NCBI RefSeq assembly: GCF_039511225.1
Contig: NZ_CP154261.1
Location: forward strand, 992,001-1,056,000
Origin: Sphingobacterium multivorum
GTDB lineage: Bacteria > Bacteroidota > Bacteroidia > Sphingobacteriales > Sphingobacteriaceae
Length of the DNA: 64,000 bases
Direction: 5' to 3'
This document shows, in pieces, positions 27,373 through 35,962 of the stretch. A model generated the notes under the pieces. It was not told the origin of the DNA, made no database searches, and saw nothing but the letters and a program-made list of their open reading frames with translations. The first letter of the stretch is position 1. The number at the start of each line of letters is the position of its first letter. A program made the translations under genes and the position numbers.

Positions 27373-28728
27373 TTAATCTTCTGCAGGATATTCCGTTAGG
27401 TCGAAAGTTTCCATAAACTTTGTCGTGAAGTTGCCCGCTCTAAAATTAGGATCGCGCATCAATCTCAAATGCAAAGGAATGGTTGTTTTTATCCCCTCAA
27501 TAACGAATTCGCTCAACGCACGCTCCATAGTACAAATTGCTTCCTCACGTGTTTGTGCAACAGTGATCAATTTAGCAATCATAGAATCATAGTTTGGCGG
27601 AATTGAATAACCAGAGTAAACGTGTGTATCTACACGTACACCATGCCCACCTGGTGAGTGAAAATTGGTGATTTTACCTGGTGAAGGACGGAAATTGTTG
27701 AAAGGATCCTCCGCATTGATACGGCATTCGATCGCATGCATTCCCGGTTCATAGTTTTTTCCAGAGATTGGTATTCCCGCAGCCACCTTAATTTGTTCTT
27801 TGATCAGATCAAAGTTGATGACTTCTTCCGTTACCGGGTGTTCTACTTGGATACGGGTATTCATTTCCATAAAGTAGAAGTTGCGGTGTTTGTCAACCAA
27901 AAATTCGATTGTACCAGCACCTTCATAGTTTACAGCTTTAGCACCTTTGACAGCAGCCTCTCCCATTTCAGCTCTCAATTCAGGAGTCATAAATGGGGAT
28001 GGCGACTCTTCGATTAATTTTTGGTGACGACGTTGGATCGAACAGTCACGTTCAGAGAGGTGACATACTGTACCGAATTGGTCACCCACAATCTGAAATT
28101 CGATGTGACGCGGTTCTTCTACATATTTTTCCAGGTAGATTCCATCGTTACCAAAAGCTGCCGCGGACTCAACACGTGCCGAATCCCAAGCTGGTTCGAA
28201 CTCTTCATCTTTCCAAATGATGCGCATACCGCGACCACCACCACCAGCAGTTGCTTTGATGATAACTGGGTAGCCTATTTCATTGGCCAAGGTAATACCT
28301 TCTTTCACGTTTGAGATCAAACCATCCGATCCTGGAACAGTAGGAACACCAGCTTTTTTCATGGTATCTTTTGCACGGGATTTATCCCCCATTTTCTCGA
28401 TCTGCTCTGCAGTTGCACCAATAAATTTGATACCATACTCTGCACAGATAGCTGAGAAACGAGCATTTTCCGATAAGAAACCATATCCTGGGTGAATCGC
28501 ATCGGCATTTGTCAATTCAGCTGCAGAAATAATATTCGGAATGTTTAAGTAAGAGTCTCTACTGGGCGGAGGACCAATACAAACTGCTTCATCCGCAAAT
28601 CTTACGTGTAAACTATCGCGATCGGCAGTGGAATATACTGCGACACTCTTGATACCCATTTCACGACAGGTACGGATAATGCGCAGGGCAATCTCGCCTC
28701 TATTTGCAATTAATATTTTTTTGAACAT
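27373..28728 (-). CDS. accC: acetyl-CoA carboxylase, biotin carboxylase subunit
   Basis: 451 residues. It carboxylates biotin on AccB using ATP and bicarbonate, the first half of malonyl-CoA formation. The N-terminus is [59 protein letters not shown] and [13 protein letters not shown] are typical. Length matches AccC. It lies 73 bp after accB. Confidence 0.98.
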   Translation of the reverse strand: MFKKILIANRGEIALRIIRTCREMGIKSVAVYSTADRDSLHVRFADEAVCIGPPPSRDSYLNIPNIISAAELTNADAIHPGYGFLSENARFSAICAEYGIKFIGATAEQIEKMGDKSRAKDTMKKAGVPTVPGSDGLISNVKEGITLANEIGYPVIIKATAGGGGRGMRIIWKDEEFEPAWDSARVESAAAFGNDGIYLEKYVEEPRHIEFQIVGDQFGTVCHLSERDCSIQRRHQKLIEESPSPFMTPELRAEMGEAAVKGAKAVNYEGAGTIEFLVDKHRNFYFMEMNTRIQVEHPVTEEVINFDLIKEQIKVAAGIPISGKNYEPGMHAIECRINAEDPFNNFRPSPGKITNFHSPGGHGVRVDTHVYSGYSIPPNYDSMIAKLITVAQTREEAICTMERALSEFVIEGIKTTIPLHLRLMRDPNFRAGNFTTKFMETFDLTEYPAED

Positions 28729-28801
28729 TGTCTTGAATTATGAAGTTTGCAAAAAATGTAGCCCTTTGGAGGCTACATGTATTCATTTACGTAATTGTAA
28801 A

Positions 28802-29281
28802 TTACTTAGGCTCAACTAAGAATAATGGTTGGTCGAACTCAACAGGTTGAGCGTCTTCTACCAAAATCTTAACGATTTTACCTGAAACTTCAGATTCAAT
28901 TTCGTTGAATAATTTCATTGCTTCAATGATGCATAGTACAGAACCGGTATTGATATCATCACCAACATTGACGAAAGATGGTTTACCAGGTCCAGCCGAA
29001 CGGTAAAATGTACCGATCATTGGTGATTTGATTGTGATCAAGTTTGCTTCAGCGCTTGCGGCTGGTGCTGCAGGGCTAGCTACTGGAGCTGGTGCCGCTG
29101 CTTGTGCAACTTGAGGAGCAGCAATTGGAGCAACAGCAGGAACAGTAGCTGTTACGTACGTAGGCTCTTGATTTGTTTTTATTGTAATTTTAAAATCTTG
29201 CTCTTCAATTGAGACTTCATTCACACCTGATTTTGAAACGAATTTAATCAAGTCCTGAATTTGTTTGATATCCATACCCAT
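28802..29281 (-). CDS. accB: biotin carboxyl carrier protein of acetyl-CoA carboxylase
   Basis: 159 residues. The N-terminal part ([20 protein letters not shown]) and an Ala/Pro-rich linker at about 45-80 precede the biotinyl domain. The biotinylated lysine is K123 in EAMKLF. Start is ambiguous between MGM and the internal MDIK two codons later. It is co-oriented with accC, and a promoter is visible just upstream. Confidence 0.96.
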   Translation of the reverse strand: MGMDIKQIQDLIKFVSKSGVNEVSIEEQDFKITIKTNQEPTYVTATVPAVAPIAAPQVAQAAAPAPVASPAAPAASAEANLITIKSPMIGTFYRSAGPGKPSFVNVGDDINTGSVLCIIEAMKLFNEIESEVSGKIVKILVEDAQPVEFDQPLFLVEPK

Positions 29282-29323
29282 AGTATTCTAGGTTTTGTTT
29301 GTTTCTTAAAAAATTCTAACTGT

Positions 29324-29356
29324 CAAAAGTAATAAATTATACCATAAAATGGACAA
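29324..29356 (-). promoter_or_regulatory. promoter of accB-accC
   Basis: On the reverse strand TTG (complement of 29354-29356), 22 bp, then TACTTTTG (complement of 29324-29331), matching TTG-N17-23-TAnnTTTG. It lies 43 bp before the accB start and overlaps the fabH stop region at its upstream edge only. Confidence 0.6.
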
Positions 29357-30346
29357 CTAATACGCCCATTTTAAATAGATGGATCCCCAAGTGAAACCAC
29401 CACCAAAGGCGGCAAGGATCAGGTTGTCTCCTTTTTTCAATTGAGATTCCCATTCCCATAAGCATAAAGGGATAGTACCACTAGTGGTATTTCCATATTT
29501 TTGAATGTTCACCATCACTTTTTCTTCCGGAAGCCCCACACGCTCTGCCGTTGCATCAATAATGCGTTTGTTGGCCTGATGAGGTACCAACCAAGCAATA
29601 TCTTCTGACTTTAAGTTATTTTTGACCATAACCTCATGTGCTACATCTGCCATATTGGTTACGGCAAATTTAAACACTGTACGTCCTTCTTGGTAAGCAT
29701 AATGTAATCCTGCATCTACAGTTGCGTGCGACGCTGGATTCAGTGAACCCCCACCTTTGATATTCAAAAACTGTCCTCCGGAACCGTCGGTTTTTAAAAT
29801 AGCATCTTGTATACCCATGCCTTCTTCATTTGGTTCCAACAATACACAACCACAACCATCACCAAATAGGATACAGGTATTACGGTCCTGATAATTGATG
29901 ACCGAAGACATTTTATCGGCACCGATAACAAGGACTTTTTTATGTGTACCAGCAGTGATAAATTGTGTTCCTGTATTCAGACCGAACAAGAAACCTGAAC
30001 AAGCAGCCTGAAGATCAAATCCCCACGCATTTGTAGCTCCGATTTTATCGGCCAGGATATTTGCAGTCGCAGGGAACAGCATATCTGGTGTGCTTGTACA
30101 AAAGATAATAAGGTCAATATCTGTAGCAGCTATACCTCTTTTTTTCAATAAACCTTGCACTGCAGGTACAGCAAGATCTGAAGTAGCAAGCCCTTCACCT
30201 TTTAAGATGCGACGCTCTTTGATTCCCGTTCTGGAAACAATCCATTCGTCGTTGGTGTCGACCATTGTTTCCAATTCTTTGTTAGTAAGGATATAATCCG
30301 GAACGTAACCATTTACAGCCGTGATTGCGGCGTGAATCTTTGACAT
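29357..30346 (-). CDS. fabH: beta-ketoacyl-ACP synthase III
   Basis: 329 residues from the ATG at 30346 (MSKIHAAITAVNGYVPDYIL). The upstream in-frame ATG at 30382 would run into plsX and is not used. It starts fatty-acid synthesis by condensing acetyl-CoA with malonyl-ACP. The catalytic Cys lies in DLQAACSGFLFG, His in VPHQANKRII and Asn in YGNTTSGTIPL. It follows plsX by 7 bp. Confidence 0.97.
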   Translation of the reverse strand: MSKIHAAITAVNGYVPDYILTNKELETMVDTNDEWIVSRTGIKERRILKGEGLATSDLAVPAVQGLLKKRGIAATDIDLIIFCTSTPDMLFPATANILADKIGATNAWGFDLQAACSGFLFGLNTGTQFITAGTHKKVLVIGADKMSSVINYQDRNTCILFGDGCGCVLLEPNEEGMGIQDAILKTDGSGGQFLNIKGGGSLNPASHATVDAGLHYAYQEGRTVFKFAVTNMADVAHEVMVKNNLKSEDIAWLVPHQANKRIIDATAERVGLPEEKVMVNIQKYGNTTSGTIPLCLWEWESQLKKGDNLILAAFGGGFTWGSIYLKWAY

Positions 30347-30353
30347 AAATATT

Positions 30354-31292
30354 CTAATTGAAAATAGATCTGATGCTGTCAATGAATTTAGACTCGATCA
30401 TATCTCTTGAAAATAAAACCATATTTTTAATGGCCTCAGGTGTTGAAATACCATGGCCAATAATGACAGGAGCATTAACTCCCAAGATGGGGCTACCGCC
30501 GTACTGCTCGTAGTTGAATCGGTCGAAGAAATCATCTTTAAAACCTTTTTTCAATGTCACTACATAAAATGATTCTGCGAGTTTCAAGACGACGTTGCCT
30601 GTAAATCCATCACAGACGTAAACGTCGGCATGGTCGCTGAACAGGTCTCGGCCTTCTGCATTTCCGATAAAGTTAATCTTGTCGTTGGCTTTAAGTAGGG
30701 GGTAGGTAGAGGTTGTTAGGATGTTTCCTTTTTCTTCTTCTTCTCCGATATTTAATAATCCTACTTTCGGGTTAGATACATTAAATACATGTTCGGCAAA
30801 GACACTTCCCAAGATTGCAAATTGGTTCAACATCTCTGGTTTACAGTCCGCATTCGCGCCGACGTCCAATAAGATTCCGAAGCCTGATTTTAATTTGGGA
30901 ACAATGGATGCTATTGCAGGACGTAATACGCCTGGGATAGCTTTAACGCTGAACATTGACCCCACAAGCATGGCGCCAGTATTACCAGCAGAAGCGAATG
31001 AGTCAATTTCTTTGTTTTTTAAGTATTCAAATCCCTTCGCAATACTTGAGTTGGGTTTTTGAGTTATTGCTTTGGTTGGATGTTCACCCATTGCAATGAC
31101 TTCTGGAGCCTCCACATATTCAAAGTCAGATGAATTTCCTCCGGCTTGATTGATTAATTGTTTAGTCTCTTCAGTTTTACCAAAAAGGACTATTTTTTGG
31201 TCTCCAGTAAGCTGTTTTTGTGCTTCAATAGCACCCGTTATCGTTGCTTTAGGAGCATAATCTCCTCCTAAAATATCTAAACCAATCTTCAT
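30354..31292 (-). CDS. plsX: phosphate acyltransferase PlsX
   Basis: 312 residues. It makes acyl-phosphate from acyl-ACP for phospholipid synthesis. Typical segments are MKIGLDILGGDYAPKATITG, SAGNTGAMLVGSMF, LLDVGANADCKPEML, LLNIGEEEEKGN, VCDGFTGNVVLKLAES and the C-terminal YGGSPILGVNAPVIIGHG. It sits between rpmF and fabH, as in many bacteria. Confidence 0.97.
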   Translation of the reverse strand: MKIGLDILGGDYAPKATITGAIEAQKQLTGDQKIVLFGKTEETKQLINQAGGNSSDFEYVEAPEVIAMGEHPTKAITQKPNSSIAKGFEYLKNKEIDSFASAGNTGAMLVGSMFSVKAIPGVLRPAIASIVPKLKSGFGILLDVGANADCKPEMLNQFAILGSVFAEHVFNVSNPKVGLLNIGEEEEKGNILTTSTYPLLKANDKINFIGNAEGRDLFSDHADVYVCDGFTGNVVLKLAESFYVVTLKKGFKDDFFDRFNYEQYGGSPILGVNAPVIIGHGISTPEAIKNMVLFSRDMIESKFIDSIRSIFN

Positions 31293-31325
31293 CCGTTATT
31301 ATTTAGTAAATCAATAATACGCAAA

Positions 31326-31377
31326 AAACATCCCAAAGTAAAGCAAATTTCTAAAATAGTGCTTGTCTGGGATGTTT
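31326..31377 (-). terminator. hairpin between rpmF and plsX
   Basis: AAACATCCCA (31326-31335) pairs with TGGGATGTTT (31368-31377). The 32-nt loop contains a smaller AAGCA/TGCTT stem. On the reverse strand it is followed by T. It lies inside the yceD-rpmF-plsX-fabH group and may set the ratio of ribosomal-protein to lipid-gene transcripts. Confidence 0.6.
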
Positions 31378-31398
31378 TGGTGTTATGAAAGGTTTACC

Positions 31399-31590
31399 TT
31401 AGACAACAGCTGTATTTTCAATGATCAATTTACCGTTGTAGTACAAGTTTCCGTCTACAGTATACGCACGGTGAGGTAAATGAACTGCGCCAGTTTCTTT
31501 ACATACTGTCAAGCTTGGAGCTTCAGCTTTATAATGTGTTCTTCTTTTGTCTCTTCTAGATTTAGAAGTTTTACGTTTTGGATGTGCCAT
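31399..31590 (-). CDS. rpmF: 50S ribosomal protein L32
   Basis: 63 residues. [20 protein letters not shown] at the N-terminus is diagnostic, followed by a single Cys in LTVCKETG and the HLPHRAY segment. Only one of the four zinc cysteines seen in some L32 proteins is present. It starts 14 bp after the DUF177 gene. Confidence 0.97.
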   Translation of the reverse strand: MAHPKRKTSKSRRDKRRTHYKAEAPSLTVCKETGAVHLPHRAYTVDGNLYYNGKLIIENTAVV

Positions 31591-31604
31591 CTCGTATTTT
31601 TGTT

Positions 31605-32141
31605 TTAGTTATTTTTAATATTTCTCAATGCTTCCCAACGTGGGTCGATAATTTCTTCTTCTTTTTGTTCCTCTGAATCAGACTCGCTTGTAAATAACGC
31701 GAGCATCTCAGGATCACATTGTATGCCTTGTCCCTGCTCTTCACATTTGACGATATAGGGAACAGCTAAGTTAATGTATTCGTATAATAACTCAGCTATA
31801 TCCAATTCATGGTCGCTTTTGGATAAGATCAATACCTCTTCGGTATTATCTGTCCAATCTTCATCCGTGAATTTGACTAATATGCGTTCTTGAATTGAAA
31901 TCGGTGACATAAACTCTTTTAAGCAGGTATCACAAGTCAATTGAATTTCGCCTTGGATATCAAAATGCAAAATCAAAAGATTTTCTTGCTTTTGCAACTC
32001 AACTTCTGCTTTCAGATTGCCATCTTTTACAATCGAATGTTCGTAGCAGTCAAAGAACTTTTTATTAATGTCAAACTCAAAATTGTGCTTTCCAGCGTTG
32101 AGCCCCGAAAAGGGAATTCTGTATTGTTTTAGATGTTTCAC
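31605..32141 (-). CDS. yceD: YceD/DUF177 family protein
   Basis: 178 residues. The DUF177 hallmark [10 protein letters not shown] is central, followed by the acidic stretch [39 protein letters not shown], and an acidic C-terminus ending near [13 protein letters not shown]. The family almost always precedes rpmF, as here, and is linked to ribosomal RNA processing in some organisms. The molecular role is not settled. Confidence 0.92.
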   Translation of the reverse strand: MKHLKQYRIPFSGLNAGKHNFEFDINKKFFDCYEHSIVKDGNLKAEVELQKQENLLILHFDIQGEIQLTCDTCLKEFMSPISIQERILVKFTDEDWTDNTEEVLILSKSDHELDIAELLYEYINLAVPYIVKCEEQGQGIQCDPEMLALFTSESDSEEQKEEEIIDPRWEALRNIKNN

Positions 32142-32160
32142 AATCTTGCATTTGAGCCTG

Positions 32161-32168
32161 CAAAGGTA
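32161..32168 (-). promoter_or_regulatory. -7 promoter element of the yceD-rpmF-plsX-fabH group
   Basis: CAAAGGTA reads TACCTTTG on the reverse strand, an exact TAnnTTTG match 19 bp before the yceD ATG. No -33 TTG is clear. Confidence 0.6.
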
Positions 32169-32243
32169 TGTATAAAATCATTAGGATAGAAATATTTTTT
32201 TAAATATTCCGAAGCAAAGCTTTATATACACCGGTAGCAGGGA

Positions 32244-32894
32244 TTATTCATAATAATTTTTACCTAATTCTATCTTTTCGCGTCCATTTGCCATACGCCA
32301 TTTGTTGGTGTCACGTAGCGAATAAGCACAGCCACAATATTCCTGCATATAAAACTTCTCCTTTTTAGAGACTTCAAGCATGCGGGCAGAACCACCTTTC
32401 TTGCGCCAATTGAACGTCCAGTATTCCATCCCTTCGTGGCGGGAGGCAGCACGTAAACCGCAGTCGTTGATCTGTTCCATGTTTTTCCAGCGTGAGATAC
32501 CCAGTGAACTTGAAATCACATCAAAACCATTCGCAGCAGCATATTCGGCTGTTTTTTCAAAACGCATATCAAAACACATGGTACAACGGATACCTCTTTC
32601 CGGCTCCTGCTCCATCCCTTTGGCCAAATCAAACCAATGATCAACATCGTAGTCCGCATCAATAAAAGGGATATTATGTTTTTCCGCAAATCGAATGTTC
32701 TCGTCTTTGCGTAAATCATATTCTTTGCGGGGATGAATGTTGGGATTGTAAAAATAGATTGTAAAATCGATATCCGAAGCAATGAGTGCTTCCATTACTT
32801 CTCCAGAACATGGAGCACAGCAGGAGTGTAAAAGTAATTTTTTGCCCTCTCCCGGTAATGTCAACTTCTCCCTTACAAATTCCTTATTTTCCAT
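32244..32894 (-). CDS. queH: epoxyqueuosine reductase QueH
   Basis: 216 residues from the ATG at 32894 ([10 protein letters not shown]). The earlier ATG at 32924 adds ten residues that do not fit the family. It performs the last step of queuosine synthesis on tRNA. Cysteine motifs are [11 protein letters not shown] (C25, C26, C29), RCTMCFDMR and EYCGCAYSL. They provide an Fe-S cluster and further metal ligands in QueH (DUF208). It is a single gene. Confidence 0.95.
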   Translation of the reverse strand: MENKEFVREKLTLPGEGKKLLLHSCCAPCSGEVMEALIASDIDFTIYFYNPNIHPRKEYDLRKDENIRFAEKHNIPFIDADYDVDHWFDLAKGMEQEPERGIRCTMCFDMRFEKTAEYAAANGFDVISSSLGISRWKNMEQINDCGLRAASRHEGMEYWTFNWRKKGGSARMLEVSKKEKFYMQEYCGCAYSLRDTNKWRMANGREKIELGKNYYE

Positions 32895-33005
32895 AATTGT
32901 ATGTGCTAACAAAAACAAAGGCAATTTTAATCAAAAAGTAGCGAATTGACAAATATTTCCGTTTTACTTATACGGGTTTGCCTCTAAAAGAATCATATAA
33001 ATTCA

Positions 33006-33034
33006 TTGATATTCTGCATATATTAGTAGATTTG
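33006..33034 (+). promoter_or_regulatory. promoter of the 33073 lipoprotein gene
   Basis: TTG (33006-33008), 18 bp, then TAGATTTG (33027-33034), a full TTG-N17-23-TAnnTTTG match 38 bp before the ATG. Confidence 0.65.
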
Positions 33035-33072
33035 TATGTTTAACGCAATACGCTATTTTTAATAAAAAATAT

Positions 33073-34242
33073 ATGAAATTTTCGTTTCAATCCTGTATTA
33101 TCCTATTCGTTGCTAGTGTAATAGGTTTTACTTCCTGCAAGAAACTGGATGATGAACCTGTACGAACGGGTGCTACTTTGATCTCTAGATTATATGTTTC
33201 TTTCTCGGATTACGACCAGAACAATTCTGCGCTTAAAAACATGATGATTATCGATCCGGCTGATACGACCAATTTAGATAATATCTATCAATATCTTTCT
33301 CCGGCGAAAGGGGGCGGACCAATTCTTTTCGATGCTGCTGCCCGGGCTATCTTTCAGGCGAGTGTTACGGCACAGGATACTTTTCTTCAAGTGATTCCAT
33401 TTGCCAATGAGATCTATGGAATTCCCGGTAATGCAGGTGCTATTGGATACCGTGGTTTTACGAATGTTAGAGGATTGGCCTATTATACGTATGCCCAACA
33501 AAATGGTACATCTGGATCTGTTACAACACCATTTCTTTTGGCGGTTACAAATCGTGGAGCAGGTAACTCCATGTTATACGCAATAAGTACACCAAGTGGA
33601 AAAGTGGGATCAAAAGGTGGAGCACCAATCATTGACAAGCAGATTAATCTTGGGAACATTGTTCCGAGTTCACTGACCTTATTGAACAGCAATACAAGTG
33701 ATAGTAATGAGAAATTGGTGCTAATTGGTTTTAATAATGAAGGAACAGAAAATAAAAGTGGTTTTGCAGTATATTCACAACTCAAACAAGAACTCATCGA
33801 CCGTCCTCGTGATACCATTGTAGCTTCCACTAAATTTACGCCAATGATGAAAGTATATATCAATGGCAAAACGGGGTTAGGCTCGGTGTCCTATGCACCC
33901 AAAAAGGGGTTGTTGGCGGTAACTTCCGGTAGTGAAGTGCTATTTTTCAAAGATCCAACAACCTTATTTAGTGGCACGAAGGATAAAATGAACGTGGAAC
34001 CGGATTATGTTGTCGGTGGGGCTAATACGGGCTTGGTAAAACCAGGGGGTGTAGCGATTGATGACCGTACCGACCAGGGGAAATTCTTTTATGTTTCTGA
34101 TCTAACGAATCGTACAATTTCGCGTTTTCCATTGGTTGGCTTAGGCGAAGGTAGTTTAAAACCTGATATTGCGGCGAAAACCTATGGCTCTATGACGCCC
34201 AATTATATCTTTTTAGATGCTCGTGAAGCGAACAATTTCTAA
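33073..34242 (+). CDS. lipoprotein of unknown function
   Basis: 389 residues. The signal peptide ends with FTSC (C22), a lipobox, followed by KKLDDEP. The body has repeated beta-rich segments with Gly-Ser turns (LVLIGFNNEGTENKSGFAVY, KGLLAVTSGSEVLFFKDPTT, KFFYVSDLTNRTISRFPL). These suggest a beta-propeller-like fold, which is an inference. It is an isolated forward gene between reverse genes; no function can be assigned. Confidence 0.85.
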   Translation: MKFSFQSCIILFVASVIGFTSCKKLDDEPVRTGATLISRLYVSFSDYDQNNSALKNMMIIDPADTTNLDNIYQYLSPAKGGGPILFDAAARAIFQASVTAQDTFLQVIPFANEIYGIPGNAGAIGYRGFTNVRGLAYYTYAQQNGTSGSVTTPFLLAVTNRGAGNSMLYAISTPSGKVGSKGGAPIIDKQINLGNIVPSSLTLLNSNTSDSNEKLVLIGFNNEGTENKSGFAVYSQLKQELIDRPRDTIVASTKFTPMMKVYINGKTGLGSVSYAPKKGLLAVTSGSEVLFFKDPTTLFSGTKDKMNVEPDYVVGGANTGLVKPGGVAIDDRTDQGKFFYVSDLTNRTISRFPLVGLGEGSLKPDIAAKTYGSMTPNYIFLDAREANNF

Positions 34243-34250
34243 TGTGCAGT

Positions 34251-35102
34251 TTACGCAAGCAACTGGAATAGCGCTTTGATTTCCTGTTGCTTGTTTGAAC
34301 TTTCATGTTCCTCGTAGGCAGACATCAAGTTTCGCAAAGCTCGTTTAAGGATGGTCACATTGTCGCAGGGATAGGTAAATTCTCTATCCGGATTGAGGTT
34401 CAGTTGCTTCAAAAATGAATTTACATCGCTTTTTTGCATAACCTGCCCACGATTAAAGGCATTGATGTAAAAAAGCACATTTTCATTCCCTTCTTCATCC
34501 GAATCCATATACGCCAATACAAAATGCTTTGGTAAATTAATACCGTAAATCGGAATGTCCAATTTTTGTGCAATGATACTATAAATGCAGGATAGGGTTA
34601 AGGGATTCCCCTGTTTGGTATCGAGTACTTGTCCAATGTAGGAATTCTGCGGATGATGATAATCCTTTGTATTTCCTGTTAGGCCGAAGGAGCCAAAAAG
34701 AACATGATTGATCAGGTTCACTTTTTCCAGCGGGCTCATGTCGTAATGCAAACCGCGCCATACCTCAGTTTTGAGATCTTCTATCGCCAAAACAATCTTA
34801 TGATCCTCATAAGAAGGATATTGATAATTATTGAGGATAATTAATCCTTCCAGTAGATTGAATGAGTTACTCAAATTCCAGATCTGCAACTCGTTTTTGG
34901 TCTGATCAAACTGAATTTCGTGAATAATATTCTCTAATCGCCCCTGAACGCGAGGATCAAAGCTGGACTCCCAAAATTTTTCCAAATAGGGTACAATCTC
35001 AGGACCTTGGCTTTTTAACTGGTGTTCCACTTCCTGAATAATCTGTTGGTCGGTGTCGTCCAACAGGGATATTAGCGATTTCAACTCTCTCTCATTCATC
35101 AT
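34251..35102 (-). CDS. SirB1-family transglutaminase-like protein
   Basis: 283 residues from the first of two adjacent ATGs at 35102 (MMNERELKSL). A longer frame opening at 35156 would run through the upstream terminator. The SirB1 core is visible: YIGQVLDTKQGNPLTLSCIY with the candidate nucleophile Cys, DIPIYGINLPKHFVLAYMD with His, and FYINAFNRG, where many transglutaminase-fold enzymes have Asp in place of the Asn. HEAT-like helices precede it. Enzymatic activity is unproven in this family. Confidence 0.88.
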   Translation of the reverse strand: MMNERELKSLISLLDDTDQQIIQEVEHQLKSQGPEIVPYLEKFWESSFDPRVQGRLENIIHEIQFDQTKNELQIWNLSNSFNLLEGLIILNNYQYPSYEDHKIVLAIEDLKTEVWRGLHYDMSPLEKVNLINHVLFGSFGLTGNTKDYHHPQNSYIGQVLDTKQGNPLTLSCIYSIIAQKLDIPIYGINLPKHFVLAYMDSDEEGNENVLFYINAFNRGQVMQKSDVNSFLKQLNLNPDREFTYPCDNVTILKRALRNLMSAYEEHESSNKQQEIKALFQLLA

Positions 35103-35141
35103 AACGAAGTTAACTAATTGATTCGAGATATGAGCTAAAAA

Positions 35142-35176
35142 AATCCCTACCGTCATTGATATACTGCGTAGGGATT
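35142..35176 (-). terminator. terminator after the ABC ATPase gene
   Basis: AATCCCTAC (35142-35150) pairs with GTAGGGATT (35168-35176). The A run just before it is a T run on the reverse strand. It marks the end of the permease-ATPase array. Confidence 0.8.
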
Positions 35177-35199
35177 ATCCAGGTTAAATTGGCATACAA

Positions 35200-35859
35200 T
35201 TATTTGAGCTGACCATCCAGCATATTGACAACTCTTTTACCGTATTCGGCATTTTTTTCAGAATGGGTTACTTGTATGATTGTAACGCCATCATCGTTGA
35301 GCTGTTTGAATAAATCCATGATTTCTTCACCTTGTTTGGAATTTAAGTTACCCGTAGGCTCATCGGCCAGCAATAACTTGGGTGATCCCGCCAATGCACG
35401 CGCTATACCGACAATCTGTTGCTGACCACCGGATAACTGGGCCGGGAAGAGATCCTTCTTCCCGACAATACCAAAGCGATCAAGCATATCGGCAACAATA
35501 GCTTTTCTTTCTTTGCTTGAAATGTCTTTATAGATCAAGGGAGTTTCGATATTTTCATACACGGTCAATTCATCCAGGAGATGATAAGCTTGAAATACAT
35601 AGCCTATATGGGACTGGTATAGTTGGGTTCTTTTCTTTGCTTTCATTTCCAATACATTCTCGCCCATAAAGATATATTCACCTTCATCAGGTTCATCAAG
35701 CATACCGATGATATTTAATAAAGTCGATTTTCCAGACCCTGATGGCCCCATGATGGAGATAAAATCACCTTCAGCGATATCGAGACTTACATCTTTGAGG
35801 ACGAATGAGCGTGTACCACCTACGTTATACCACTTGAATAAATTTTTTAATTGTATCAT
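35200..35859 (-). CDS. MacB/LolD-type ABC transporter ATPase
   Basis: 219 residues. Walker A is GPSGSGKST (about 38-46), followed by the Q loop, signature LSGGQQQ, Walker B LLADEPTGNL and the H-loop in QVTHSEKNAEYG. It belongs to the MacB/LolD/FtsE group, which powers mechanotransmission transporters rather than pore-forming ones. After the signature the usual RVAIARAL reads IVGIARAL, losing a conserved Arg. It is the only ATPase in 29 kb that hold eleven permease genes, and lies 103 bp after the nearest one, so it probably serves several of them. Confidence 0.95.
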   Translation of the reverse strand: MIQLKNLFKWYNVGGTRSFVLKDVSLDIAEGDFISIMGPSGSGKSTLLNIIGMLDEPDEGEYIFMGENVLEMKAKKRTQLYQSHIGYVFQAYHLLDELTVYENIETPLIYKDISSKERKAIVADMLDRFGIVGKKDLFPAQLSGGQQQIVGIARALAGSPKLLLADEPTGNLNSKQGEEIMDLFKQLNDDGVTIIQVTHSEKNAEYGKRVVNMLDGQLK

Positions 35860-35962
35860 TTTTTAGTATTGAGATCTTAGATATTCTTATTTTATATTTT
35901 TATTAGTCATCCTAATGATTGTTCGACTGCGGAATAAGGCTCTTTACCGCTCAAATTATCTT

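Noticed and set aside
35920..35955. A fifth dyad-like sequence (TGTTCGACTGCGGAA...) between permease 1 and the ATPase gene
   Set aside because: It matches the first half of the activator site, but the second dyad is poor and no -24/-12 element lies between it and the ATPase start. I treat it as chance or a decayed copy.
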